A stretch of DNA of 17,516 nt from Streptomyces novaecaesareae (GTDB lineage: Bacteria > Actinomycetota > Actinomycetes > Streptomycetales > Streptomycetaceae). The DNA is taken from assembly GCF_000716875.1 (NCBI RefSeq), contig NZ_JNWQ01000115.1, positions 1-17,516 of the forward strand, written 5' to 3'. Below, one piece after another: positions 1 through 7,064 of the stretch. The translations under genes and the position numbers were made by a program. Below the pieces are notes generated by a model. The model made no database searches. It was not told where the DNA came from and was given only the letters and a program-made list of their open reading frames with translations. Each line of letters starts with the position of its first letter. Position 1 is the first letter of the stretch.

Positions 1-57
1 CCACCGAGATCTACACTAGATCGCTCGTCGGCAGCGTCAAATGTGTATAAGAGACAG
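1..57 (+). other. Illumina Nextera adapter left on contig end (artefact)
   Basis: Positions 1-16 match the 3' part of the P5 flow-cell sequence. Positions 17-24 (TAGATCGC) match a standard Nextera i5 index. Positions 25-38 match the Nextera read-1 segment. Positions 39-57 match the 19-bp Tn5 mosaic end with one mismatch at position 40 (A for G). This is library-preparation sequence and not a natural transposon end. Genomic sequence begins at 58. Any reading frame that crosses this point is meaningless. Confidence 0.97.
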
Positions 58-97
58 GGGGTGCGGGGGCGATGAGCAGTGGGGATGCGGTGGGGAT

Positions 98-832
98 TCA
101 GAGGCGGTCGGCGTGCATGGCCATCTGGGTCATGGCGCGCTGGGCACGTTCCAGCACCACGGCCATCGAGTCGCCGACATGGGCGTGCAGGGCCCGGTAG
201 CCCTCGTCGAGACGTCCGTCGCGGACGAGTTCCATGATCTCGATGTGCTCGGCGATGGTCGTCTCGACCCGGTCCTGGGTGAGGAAGTCGTACATCCGCA
301 CCTGGCGGATGCGCTCGCTGACCGCCACCAGGGCCTCGGTGAGCGCGGGGTTGCCGGAGGCGCGGGAGAGCTCGGCGTGGAAACGCTCGTCCTGCACGAC
401 GAACCGCGGGTCGGGCGCCGGAGGGTTCTCCCGCATCGCGTACCAGCGGTCCAGCTCGGCTGCGATGACCGCCGGCTCGTGCCGGACCGAGGGGTCCTCG
501 ATCGCCCGTGCGACACCGCGCAGTTCGAGGGTGACCCGAAGCTCGTAGAAGTCCTTCAGTCGCGTGAGGTTGGGGATCGTGACGAAGAAGCCGCCGTCTC
601 CCCGCTCGATCAGCCCGTCGGACGCCAGCCGCGCCAGTGCCTCGCGCACCGGGGTCCGTGACACCCCGAACCGTGCCGCCAGCCGCACTTCGGCCAGCCT
701 CTCGCGCGCGCCGAACTCGCCGTCGAGCACGGCCGTACGGAGCTTCGCGTAGACCGTCTCACGCAGTGAGGGCGCAGGCAGAGCTCCCGCATCCGGCGCG
801 GCAGTTGAGGGCGTATACAGCTTCGCATCCAT
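98..832 (-). CDS. GntR-family (FadR/FCD type) transcriptional regulator
   Basis: A 244-residue regulator. The N-terminal winged helix-turn-helix spans about residues 20-85 and includes the GntR signature around FGVSRTPVREALARLASDGLIE. The C-terminal all-helical FCD ligand-binding domain (about 95-225) keeps the usual metal-site histidines in RFHAEL, AEHIEIMELV and HAHVGDS. FCD regulators normally sense small carboxylates or related metabolites and bind short palindromes as dimers. The ATG at 832 is preferred. A GTG at 844 in the same frame would add four residues, and neither has a convincing ribosome-binding site, so a leaderless or near-leaderless message is possible. It lies 114 bp downstream of the EamA transporter gene on the same strand and may control that transporter or the neighbouring cluster. 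Its ligand cannot be told from sequence. Confidence 0.93.
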   Translation of the reverse strand: MDAKLYTPSTAAPDAGALPAPSLRETVYAKLRTAVLDGEFGARERLAEVRLAARFGVSRTPVREALARLASDGLIERGDGGFFVTIPNLTRLKDFYELRVTLELRGVARAIEDPSVRHEPAVIAAELDRWYAMRENPPAPDPRFVVQDERFHAELSRASGNPALTEALVAVSERIRQVRMYDFLTQDRVETTIAEHIEIMELVRDGRLDEGYRALHAHVGDSMAVVLERAQRAMTQMAMHADRL

Positions 833-946
833 GAGCGGACACACTAGGAACCGCGTGTTTCCCCAAGAGCCCGCGCGGCGTGAACGGCCCGTTACCGGAA
901 TCTCACCCGCACCTGCGCCCCGGCACGCCGAGCGCGGTGAACCCGC

Positions 947-1921
947 TCAAGGCTTGCGCCGGGCTCCTCCGGCGGCCGGGCGGGCCGACAGGGCGGCGCC
1001 GGCCAGGATGACCACGGCACCGACCGGGGCGTTCCAGGCGACCGTCTCTCCGAGCACCACCACGCCGGTGACGGTCGAGACGATCGGGACCAGGTAGGTG
1101 ACCATCGAGGCCACCGTCGCACCCGCGTCCCGCACCAGCCCGTACTGCAACTGGAAGGCGACGCCGGTGCCCAGTGCGCCCAGCACCAGGACGGAGAGGG
1201 TGGGGCCGAGCGGGAAGTTGCTCGGCAGGGTGGTGAGGAAGGGGGCGGCCAGGGCCAGTTCGACCGCGCCGGCGAGCAGTTGGGCGGCGGACAGGGACAG
1301 GCTGGACTGCCCCGAGTCGGACAGGAAGCGGCGGATGTACGTCCACCCGGCTCCCATGCTGAGCGCGGCGCACAGCGCCGTCGCCGTCCCCGCGAGGTTC
1401 TGGCCGCCGACGCCCCGCCAGATGCCGAAGACGACCAGCACGCCCAGGAACCCGATCAGCATGCCGGACCCGCTGCGCCGGGTGGGGCGTTCACCCGGCA
1501 GCACCAGGGCGGCGGACAGCAGCGTGAACAGCGGCGTGGTGGCGTTGCAGATCCCGGCCAGGGCCGACGGGATGCGCTGCTCCGCGTACGTGAACAGCGT
1601 GAACGGCAGGGCGTTGAGCAGGAACGCGGCGACTGCGAGGTGGGCCCAGAGCGGGAGTGCGCGCGGCAGCCGCTCACGGCGCAGGACGAGGACGCAGAGC
1701 AGGGTCACCGCCCCGAACGCCACGCGGGCCAGCGCTACTTGGAGCGGTGCGAACGCCTCGCCGCCGACCTTGATGAAGAGGAAGCTCAGGCCCCACACGC
1801 AGGCGAGCAGGCCGAGCCGGATGCGCCAGTCCAGGCGCGGACCGGGAGCGGACGGCGAGCCGTCGGTCCCGGCGCCGGACGCCGCGGCCGTGGCCTCGGC
1901 GGCGGAGGAATCCACACTCAT
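947..1921 (-). CDS. EamA/DMT-superfamily inner-membrane transporter
   Basis: A 324-residue polytopic membrane protein with about ten hydrophobic segments in two tandem EamA repeats (roughly residues 35-165 and 175-310). A low-complexity Ala/Ser/Gly cytoplasmic N-terminus of about 30 residues precedes them. The first segment carries the typical WGLSFLFIKVG motif, and the length fits the family. Members export amino acids, nucleosides or small metabolites; the substrate here is unknown. The start at 1921 is supported by an AAGGGG Shine-Dalgarno about 8 nt upstream, so a longer frame reaching 2044 is rejected. It sits between the aminotransferase and GntR genes on the same strand. It could serve as the exporter or resistance gene for the adjacent cluster, which has no other intact transporter here, but that is inference. 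Confidence 0.92.
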   Translation of the reverse strand: MSVDSSAAEATAAASGAGTDGSPSAPGPRLDWRIRLGLLACVWGLSFLFIKVGGEAFAPLQVALARVAFGAVTLLCVLVLRRERLPRALPLWAHLAVAAFLLNALPFTLFTYAEQRIPSALAGICNATTPLFTLLSAALVLPGERPTRRSGSGMLIGFLGVLVVFGIWRGVGGQNLAGTATALCAALSMGAGWTYIRRFLSDSGQSSLSLSAAQLLAGAVELALAAPFLTTLPSNFPLGPTLSVLVLGALGTGVAFQLQYGLVRDAGATVASMVTYLVPIVSTVTGVVVLGETVAWNAPVGAVVILAGAALSARPAAGGARRKP

Positions 1922-1973
1922 GCGGCAACCCCTTGTCGTGGCAGTTCTCCTGGACGAGCGGGACGTGCCACCC

Positions 1974-1995
1974 CACCGGGCGGTGGAGCCCGGTG
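1974..1995 (-). terminator. perfect hairpin between the aminotransferase and EamA genes
   Basis: An 8-bp perfect stem (CACCGGGC / GCCCGGTG) with a 6-nt loop lies 59 bp past the aminotransferase stop and 52 bp before the EamA start. There is no T-tract, as is common for Streptomyces terminators. It could instead be a structure in the EamA leader. Confidence 0.4.
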
Positions 1996-2012
1996 CCGCT
2001 ACGGCGGGTTCG

Positions 2013-2042
2013 CAACAGCACCGGGCCCCAACAGCAGCGGGC
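2013..2042 (-). repeat. imperfect 14-bp direct repeat upstream of the EamA gene
   Basis: Two copies, CAACAGCACCGGGC at 2013-2026 and CAACAGCAGCGGGC at 2029-2042, differ at one base and have a 16-bp period. They lie 92-121 bp upstream of the EamA start, between it and the aminotransferase stop. A protein-binding site is possible, but nothing identifies the binder. Confidence 0.4.
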
Positions 2043-2054
2043 ACCAGGCCGGGG

Positions 2055-3236
2055 CTACGCCTTCAGGCGGGCCACCGCCTCCTCCAGGACGGGGAGTTGC
2101 TTGCAGAACGCGAACCGCACCTGGGTGCGGCCGGCGTCCGGGTCGTCGTGGAAGGCCTGGTTCGGAATGCCCACGACGCCGCTGCGGGCCGCGAGTTCGC
2201 GGCAGAAGGCCATCCCGTCCACGGCCCCGAGGCGGGCCGCGTCGGTGGTGACGAAGTAGGTGCCCTCGGGCCGGAACACCTCGAACCCGGCGGCGGCGAG
2301 GCCGTCGCACAGCAGGTCGCGTCGGTACCGGAAGTCCTCGCGGAACGCCGTGAAGTAGCTGTCGGGGAGGGCGAGTGCTTCGGCCACCGCGTACTGGAAG
2401 GGGCCGCCGCCGGCGAAGGTCAGGTACTGCTTGGCCGTCAGGACCGCGGTGACCAGCTCCGGCGGTGCGGTGACCCAGCCGATCTTCCAGCCCGTGAAGG
2501 AGAAGGTCTTGCCCGCCGAGGAGATCGAGACCGTCCGTTCGCGCATGCCGGGGAACGAGGCGAGGGGCAGGTGCTCGGCGTCCAGGGCCAGGTGCTCGTA
2601 GACCTCGTCGGTGACGACCAGGAGGTCGTGTTCGACGGCCAGTTCGGCGATGGCGGCGAGTTCCTGACGGTTCAGCACCATGCCGGTGGGGTTGTGCGGC
2701 GAGTTCAGCAGGAGGAGCCGGGTCCTCGGGGTGACGGCCGCCCGCAGGGCCGCGAGGTCCGGCCGGAAGGACGGCGCGCGGAGCGTGACGGGGACCCGGA
2801 CGGCTCCGGCCATCGCGATGCAGGCCGCATAGGAGTCGTAGAAGGGCTCGAAGGTGATCACTTCGTCGCCGGGTTCGAGCAGGGCGAGCATCGTGGCCGC
2901 GATGGCCTCGGTCGCGCCGGCGGTGATCAGGACTTCGGTGTCCGGGTCGTAGGAGAGCCCGTAGCAGCGCTGCTGGTGGCCGGAGACCGCCAGCCGCAGC
3001 TCCGGTACGCCCCGGGCCGGCGGGTACTGGTTGCCCCGCCCGTCGCGGATCGCCCGGACCGCGGCCTCGGCGATCTCGGCCGGGCCGTCGGTGTCGGGGA
3101 AGCCCTGGCCGAGGTTGATCGCCCCGGTGGCGACGGCCAGGGCCGACATCTCCGCGAAGATCGAGGTGCCGATTCCGTCGAGCCGGCTGTTCAGGATCCG
3201 GCGGGGGCCGGGCCGGGCGGTTTGCGGGCCGGTCAT
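2055..3236 (-). CDS. PLP-dependent aminotransferase, class I/II
   Basis: A 393-residue fold-type I aminotransferase. Visible motifs are NLGQGFPDTDGP near the N-terminus, the N of NSPHNPTG (about 178-185), D210 and Y213 of VTDEVYEHL for the PLP ring, the Schiff-base lysine K243 in SAGKTFSFTGWKIGW, and the carboxylate-binding arginine R374 in VRFAFCK. The pattern resembles actinobacterial enzymes annotated as DapC-like or methionine/kynurenine-type aminotransferases; the exact substrate is not readable. The ATG at 3236 overlaps the upstream methyltransferase stop in an ATGA, so the two are translationally coupled. If it belongs to the adjacent pathway it could aminate a 2-keto acid, but the truncated MFS gene upstream suggests this pair is an older resident operon. 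Confidence 0.93.
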   Translation of the reverse strand: MTGPQTARPGPRRILNSRLDGIGTSIFAEMSALAVATGAINLGQGFPDTDGPAEIAEAAVRAIRDGRGNQYPPARGVPELRLAVSGHQQRCYGLSYDPDTEVLITAGATEAIAATMLALLEPGDEVITFEPFYDSYAACIAMAGAVRVPVTLRAPSFRPDLAALRAAVTPRTRLLLLNSPHNPTGMVLNRQELAAIAELAVEHDLLVVTDEVYEHLALDAEHLPLASFPGMRERTVSISSAGKTFSFTGWKIGWVTAPPELVTAVLTAKQYLTFAGGGPFQYAVAEALALPDSYFTAFREDFRYRRDLLCDGLAAAGFEVFRPEGTYFVTTDAARLGAVDGMAFCRELAARSGVVGIPNQAFHDDPDAGRTQVRFAFCKQLPVLEEAVARLKA

Positions 3237-4024
3237 GCGGTCGGCTCGCGGTCCGCCCTGGCGCAGACGGCCCAGGTCCGGTGCGGGATCCGGAGCACCT
3301 CGCCGGGGAAGGACTCGCGCAGGACCGCGGTGAGCTGCTCGGTGAACTCCGCGACCTTCTCGGGCGTGAGGCTGGCCCCCACGCCGGCGCTGGCACGGAT
3401 CCGTCCGATCCAGTCCTCGGGCGTGTAGGGGACGTCCAGGTCGAAGGAGAAGGTCTCGATGTCGGTGAAGCCGGCCGAGGCCAGGTCGGTCAGCCAGCGC
3501 GGGTAGAGGCCCGTTCCGCCGCCCATGGTCCAGGCGGGGTTGAAGGAGGTGATGAGGTCCTCGGTCGCGGCGACCACGTTGCCGGGCAGCGGCAGCCAGT
3601 CGAAGTGCGGGATCGTGACCAGTCCGCCGGGGCGCAGCAGCCGCCGGATCTCGGCCGTCGCCCGCGGGGCGTCGAACCAGTGCCAGCACTGGCCGGCCGA
3701 GACGACGTCGAAGCTGCCCGCCGGCAGGCCGGTCTCCTCGGCGGCACCGACGTGGTAGTCGATCTCGACACCGGCGGCGCGGTCGAGCTGCCGGGCCTGT
3801 TCGAGCAGCGGCGCGGCGGGGTCGAGGCCGGTGACCTCGGCCCCGGCGAGCGCGAACAGCCGGGCCAGGCTGCCGGTGCCGGTGCCGAGGTCGAGGATCG
3901 CCTGGCCCGGCAGCCCGATGCCGTACGGCTTCAACCGGGTGATCAGCTCGGTCGGGAAGCCGGCCCGGTGGCGGCTGTAGTCCTCGGCGGTGCGTCCGAA
4001 GTCCGGATTGAAGTCACGGGTCAT
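3233..4024 (-). CDS. class I SAM-dependent methyltransferase
   Basis: A 263-residue Rossmann-fold methyltransferase. SAM-binding motif I is ILDLGTGTGSLA (about 43-54). The acidic residue ending strand 2 is in VTGLDPAAPLLEQA. The motif after strand 4 is GQCWHWFD, typical of Methyltransf_11/25-type enzymes. The ATG at 4024 has a good AGGGAG ribosome-binding site, so the longer frame reaching 4192 is rejected. It overlaps the downstream aminotransferase by 4 bp. Its first 11 nt overlap the 3' end of the MFS remnant upstream, a layout normally seen in an intact MFS-methyltransferase operon. The methyl acceptor is unknown. Membership in the biosynthetic cluster is doubtful, and it may be resident chromosome. 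Confidence 0.92.
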   Translation of the reverse strand: MTRDFNPDFGRTAEDYSRHRAGFPTELITRLKPYGIGLPGQAILDLGTGTGSLARLFALAGAEVTGLDPAAPLLEQARQLDRAAGVEIDYHVGAAEETGLPAGSFDVVSAGQCWHWFDAPRATAEIRRLLRPGGLVTIPHFDWLPLPGNVVAATEDLITSFNPAWTMGGGTGLYPRWLTDLASAGFTDIETFSFDLDVPYTPEDWIGRIRASAGVGASLTPEKVAEFTEQLTAVLRESFPGEVLRIPHRTWAVCARADREPTA

Positions 4025-4274
4025 GCGATTTCTCCCTGAGACGTGTGACGGTGGGGCGGTTGAGGGCCGGCTCGGGCTCCAGGGCCGGTTCCGCCTCCGG
4101 TCGGGTGCGTTCCGCCCAGCGGGCCACTGCGGGTGCGGCGAGGCCGGCGGCGGCCGGCAGAACGGCCAACTTCCCCCAGCCGACTGGGCCATGATCGATG
4201 ATTATAAACGTGGTGACGGCGGGAGTGACGGCGGTGCCGAGCTGCGACGTCAGGCCGAACAGCCCCCGGTACCG
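4014..4274 (-). pseudogene. 3' remnant of an MFS transporter gene
   Basis: In the third minus frame, about 86 codons with no internal stop run from near 4274 to a TGA at 4016-4014. They encode RYRGLFGLTSQ, two hydrophobic segments (around TPAVTTFIII and KLAVLPAAAGLAAPAVA), then ARWAERTRPEAE and a charged tail. This is what the last two helices and tail of a major facilitator transporter look like; compare the Y(Q/R)GLFGLT entry to helix 11. Codon use is G/C-ending like real Streptomyces genes. There is no start codon and no homologous sequence upstream, since the frame runs into a hairpin and then the aconitase gene. The transporter has therefore lost roughly its first four-fifths. Its stop overlaps the methyltransferase start by 11 nt, a fossil of coupling. 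Confidence 0.62.
4201..4206 (-). promoter_or_regulatory. possible -10 box (TATAAT) for the methyltransferase-aminotransferase pair
   Basis: A perfect TATAAT reads on the minus strand inside an unusually AT-rich patch (about 4192-4209), roughly 175 nt upstream of the methyltransferase start. The best -35 at 17-bp spacing is GTCACT, which is poor. It lies within the MFS remnant and could be chance. It would provide transcription after the hairpin that follows the aconitase gene. Confidence 0.25.
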
Positions 4275-4303
4275 CCGCGCCCGACGGCGCGGTGCGGTAC
4301 CGG
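4266..4303 (-). terminator. strong hairpin after the aconitase gene
   Basis: A stem of 10 bp (CCGGTACCGC with GCGGTACCGG) continues through a 2-nt bulge (4292-4293) into 6 more bp (CGCGCC with GGCGCG), closed by a 4-nt CGAC loop. It lies 29 bp past the aconitase stop. There is no T-tract, as is common in Streptomyces. It probably ends the nine-gene operon and, being nearly symmetrical, may work in both directions. Confidence 0.55.
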
Positions 4304-4332
4304 AGGCGAGCCGGCCGCCGGGCCGGCGCCGG

Positions 4333-7005
4333 TCATCGCGCCGACTCCCGGACCAGGCGGTCCATGATGAAGGGAAGGACTCCGCCCGCGCGCAGGTACT
4401 CCACCTCGCGGGCCGTCTCCACCGCGGCGGTCGCCTCGAAGACGGTCGTCGAGCCGTCCCGGCGACGCAGCCGGACCGTGACCGGGCCGTGCGGGCGGAG
4501 CGCGGACAGCCCGCTGAGGTCCAACTCCTCGGAGCCGTCGATGCCGAGGGCCTCGCGGTTCTCGTCGGCCGGGAAGCGCAGCGGGAGCACGCCCATGCCG
4601 ACCAGGTTGCTCCGGTGGATCCGCTCGAAGCCCTCCGCCAGCACCGCCCGGACGCCGAGCAGGGCGGTGCCCTTGGCGGCCCAGTCGCGGGCGCTGCCGC
4701 AGCCGTACTCGCGTCCGGCGACGACCACCGTGGGGGTTGCGGCGGTCCGGTACCGCTCGGCCGCCTCGTGGACCGACAGCAGGTCCCCGGTGGGGTGGTG
4801 CCTGGTCCAGGCGCCCTCGCGGCCGTCCGCCATGGCGTTGCGCAGCCGGGGGTTGCCGAAGGTGCCGCGGAGCATCACGTGGTGGTTGCCCCGGCGGGCA
4901 CCGTAGCTGTTGAACTCCTCCTCGGGGACGCCCAGTTCGGCCAGGTAGCGGCCCGCTTCGGCGTCGGGTGCGATGCCGCCGACCGGCGAGATGTGGTCGG
5001 TCGAGACGCTGTCGCCGAGCACGGCGAGCACCCGGGCGCCGGTCAGTTCGTCGGTCGCCGGGAAGCCGTGCTGCGGGTCGATGTACGGCGGTTCGAGGAT
5101 GTAGCTCGACTTCTCCGGCCAGCGGTAGAGCTCGCCGGTGGGGGCCTCCAGCGCCTGCCAGCGCTCGTCGCCCTGGAAGAGGTCCGCGTACGCGCTCTCG
5201 AAGAGTTCGGGCCCCGAGGCCGCCTGGACGACCGCGGCGACCTCCGTCGGATCCGGCCAGAGGTCGCGCAGGTGCACCTCGCGTCCGTCCGGCGCCACGG
5301 CGACCGGCTCCCGGGTCAGGTCGCGGTCGACCGTGCCGGCCAGCGCGTAGGCGACCACCAGCCCCGGCGAGGCCAGGTAGGCGGCCCGGACCTGCGGGTG
5401 GATGCGGCCCTCGAAGTTCCGGTTGCCGCTGAGGACGGCGGCACCCGTGATGCCGTCCTCGGTGACGGCGCGTGCGGCCTGCGCGGTGAGCGGTCCGCTC
5501 ATGCCGTGGCAGGTGGTGCAGCCGAACGCCACCACGTTGAAGCCCAGCCGTTCGAGCGGTTCGAGCAGCCCGGCCCGGTCGAGGTACTTGGGCACCGTGC
5601 GACTGCCCGGGGCGAGGCTGGTCTTGACCCACGCGGGCACCGTGAGCCCCAGCTCCACGGCACGCCTGGCGATCAGGCCCGCGGTGACCATCGATCCGGG
5701 GTGGGAGGTGTTGGTGCAGCTGGTCAGGGCGGCGATCAGCACGGAGCCGTCTGCCATTCGCCGCTCGCCCGGTCCGGCGCTCCGCGCGGCGTCCGTCGGC
5801 CGCTTGACGGCGCTCAGGCTCGTCGGGACGGCGGCCAGCGGCAGCCGCTGGTCGGGCCGGCTCGGCCCGGCCACGCAGGGTTCGGCGGCGGAGAGGTCGA
5901 TCACCAGCTCCTCGGCGTAGCGCACGGCCGCCGCGTCGTCGCCGGTGTGGAACAGCCGCTGGGCGCGGCAGTACCGCTCCACGAGCGCGACCTGCTCCGC
6001 GGTCCGTCCGGTGGCCCGCAGGAAGCGCAGGGTCTCCTCGTCCACCGGGAAGAACGCGGTGGTGGCGCCGTAGTCGGGCGCCATGTTGGCCATCGTGGCG
6101 CGGTCCGGGACGGACAGGCTCGCCACGCCCGCGCCGACGAACTCGACGATGGCGCCCACCACGCCGTGGGAGCGCAGCAGTTGGGTGATCGTCAGGACCA
6201 GGTCGGTGGCGCTGGTCCCGGGGTGGGGCCGGCCGGTCAGCCGGACGCCGATCACCCGGGGCGGCGCCATCAGGACCGGCTCGCCGAGCAGGACGGAGGT
6301 CGCCTCGATGCCGCCGACGCCCCAGCCGAACACGCCGACGCCGCCCACCATCGGGGTGTGGGAGTCGGTGCCGAGGACGGTGTCGGGCCGGGCCAGCGGC
6401 CGGCCGTCGGCGCCGGGGGTGGTCCGGACGACCTCGGAGAGCTTCTCCAGGTTGATCTGGTGGATGATGCCCTTGCCCGGTGGCACGACCTTCAGGTCGG
6501 AGAACGCCTGCTCGGCCCAGCGCAGCATCGAGTAGCGCTCGCCGTTGCGGGCGTACTCCAGGTCGGTGTTGATCCGCAGCGCGTCGGGGGTGCCGGCCGC
6601 GTCCACCCGGACGGTGTGGTCCACCACGAGGTGCGCCGGCATCACGGGGCTGATCCGGTCCACGGCCAGCCCGCGCCGGGCCGCGGCCGTGCGCAGCGCC
6701 GCGAGGTCGAGCACCACCGGGACGCCGGAGAAGTCCTGCAGGACCACGCGCGCGGGCCGGAACGGCAGGTCGCCGGTGGGGCTGCCGTCGGCACCCCACC
6801 GGGCGACCTGGTGGACGAGCGCCGGATCGGCCTGCCCGGTGGCGGCCAGGTGCGCGGCGTTCTCCAGCAGGATCCGGGCGGTGTACGGCAGGGCGGCGAG
6901 GTCCACGCCGGCCGAGGCCGCGAGCTCGGGCAGGCCGTAGTGGGTCACCTCGGGGCCGGCACCCGGCAGGGCGCTCGGCAGTGGGCTGGCGGGAGGCTGG
7001 TTCAT
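4333..7005 (-). CDS. aconitase-family (AcnA-like) hydro-lyase, probably pathway-specific
   Basis: An 890-residue full-length AcnA/IRP-type protein that would catalyse dehydration-rehydration of a tricarboxylate-like acid through a [4Fe-4S] cluster. Cluster ligands are C430 (LTSCTNTS), C496 and C499 (GCTTCHG). Active-site D214, H216 (TDSHTPM), N528, R529 and R534 (SGNRNFEGR) are present, as is the swivel-domain motif GCGSARDWAAKG (769-780). Several normally invariant places differ. The swivel motif has Ala772 where the second serine of GSSRDW is expected, CIGNSGP has become CHGMSGP, and MV(D/N)GLG is MVGGVG. These changes, plus its place as last gene of a biosynthetic operon with a homocitrate-synthase-like enzyme, suggest a substrate other than citrate. 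Phosphinomethylmalate isomerase of the bialaphos pathway is a known precedent of an aconitase turned to a specialised role. The start at 7005 has only a weak ribosome-binding site and lies 59 bp after the adenylation gene. Confidence 0.93.
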   Translation of the reverse strand: MNQPPASPLPSALPGAGPEVTHYGLPELAASAGVDLAALPYTARILLENAAHLAATGQADPALVHQVARWGADGSPTGDLPFRPARVVLQDFSGVPVVLDLAALRTAAARRGLAVDRISPVMPAHLVVDHTVRVDAAGTPDALRINTDLEYARNGERYSMLRWAEQAFSDLKVVPPGKGIIHQINLEKLSEVVRTTPGADGRPLARPDTVLGTDSHTPMVGGVGVFGWGVGGIEATSVLLGEPVLMAPPRVIGVRLTGRPHPGTSATDLVLTITQLLRSHGVVGAIVEFVGAGVASLSVPDRATMANMAPDYGATTAFFPVDEETLRFLRATGRTAEQVALVERYCRAQRLFHTGDDAAAVRYAEELVIDLSAAEPCVAGPSRPDQRLPLAAVPTSLSAVKRPTDAARSAGPGERRMADGSVLIAALTSCTNTSHPGSMVTAGLIARRAVELGLTVPAWVKTSLAPGSRTVPKYLDRAGLLEPLERLGFNVVAFGCTTCHGMSGPLTAQAARAVTEDGITGAAVLSGNRNFEGRIHPQVRAAYLASPGLVVAYALAGTVDRDLTREPVAVAPDGREVHLRDLWPDPTEVAAVVQAASGPELFESAYADLFQGDERWQALEAPTGELYRWPEKSSYILEPPYIDPQHGFPATDELTGARVLAVLGDSVSTDHISPVGGIAPDAEAGRYLAELGVPEEEFNSYGARRGNHHVMLRGTFGNPRLRNAMADGREGAWTRHHPTGDLLSVHEAAERYRTAATPTVVVAGREYGCGSARDWAAKGTALLGVRAVLAEGFERIHRSNLVGMGVLPLRFPADENREALGIDGSEELDLSGLSALRPHGPVTVRLRRRDGSTTVFEATAAVETAREVEYLRAGGVLPFIMDRLVRESAR

Positions 7006-7064
7006 GGCAGCTGGCTCACGTGTCCTCTGGCTGGTCGGCGGGCGGTGGGGTGGCGCAGTGGTCG

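Noticed and set aside
39..57. Tn5 mosaic end suggesting a transposon insertion
   Set aside because: It is preceded by the P5 end, an i5 index and the read-1 primer segment in exact order, so it is library adapter sequence.
1098..3428. Long plus-strand open frame of 776 codons opposite the transporter, aminotransferase and methyltransferase genes
   Set aside because: The translation is low-complexity Gly/Arg/Asp/Val-rich with no domain. It is the antisense shadow expected in GC-rich DNA over three clearly recognisable minus-strand genes.
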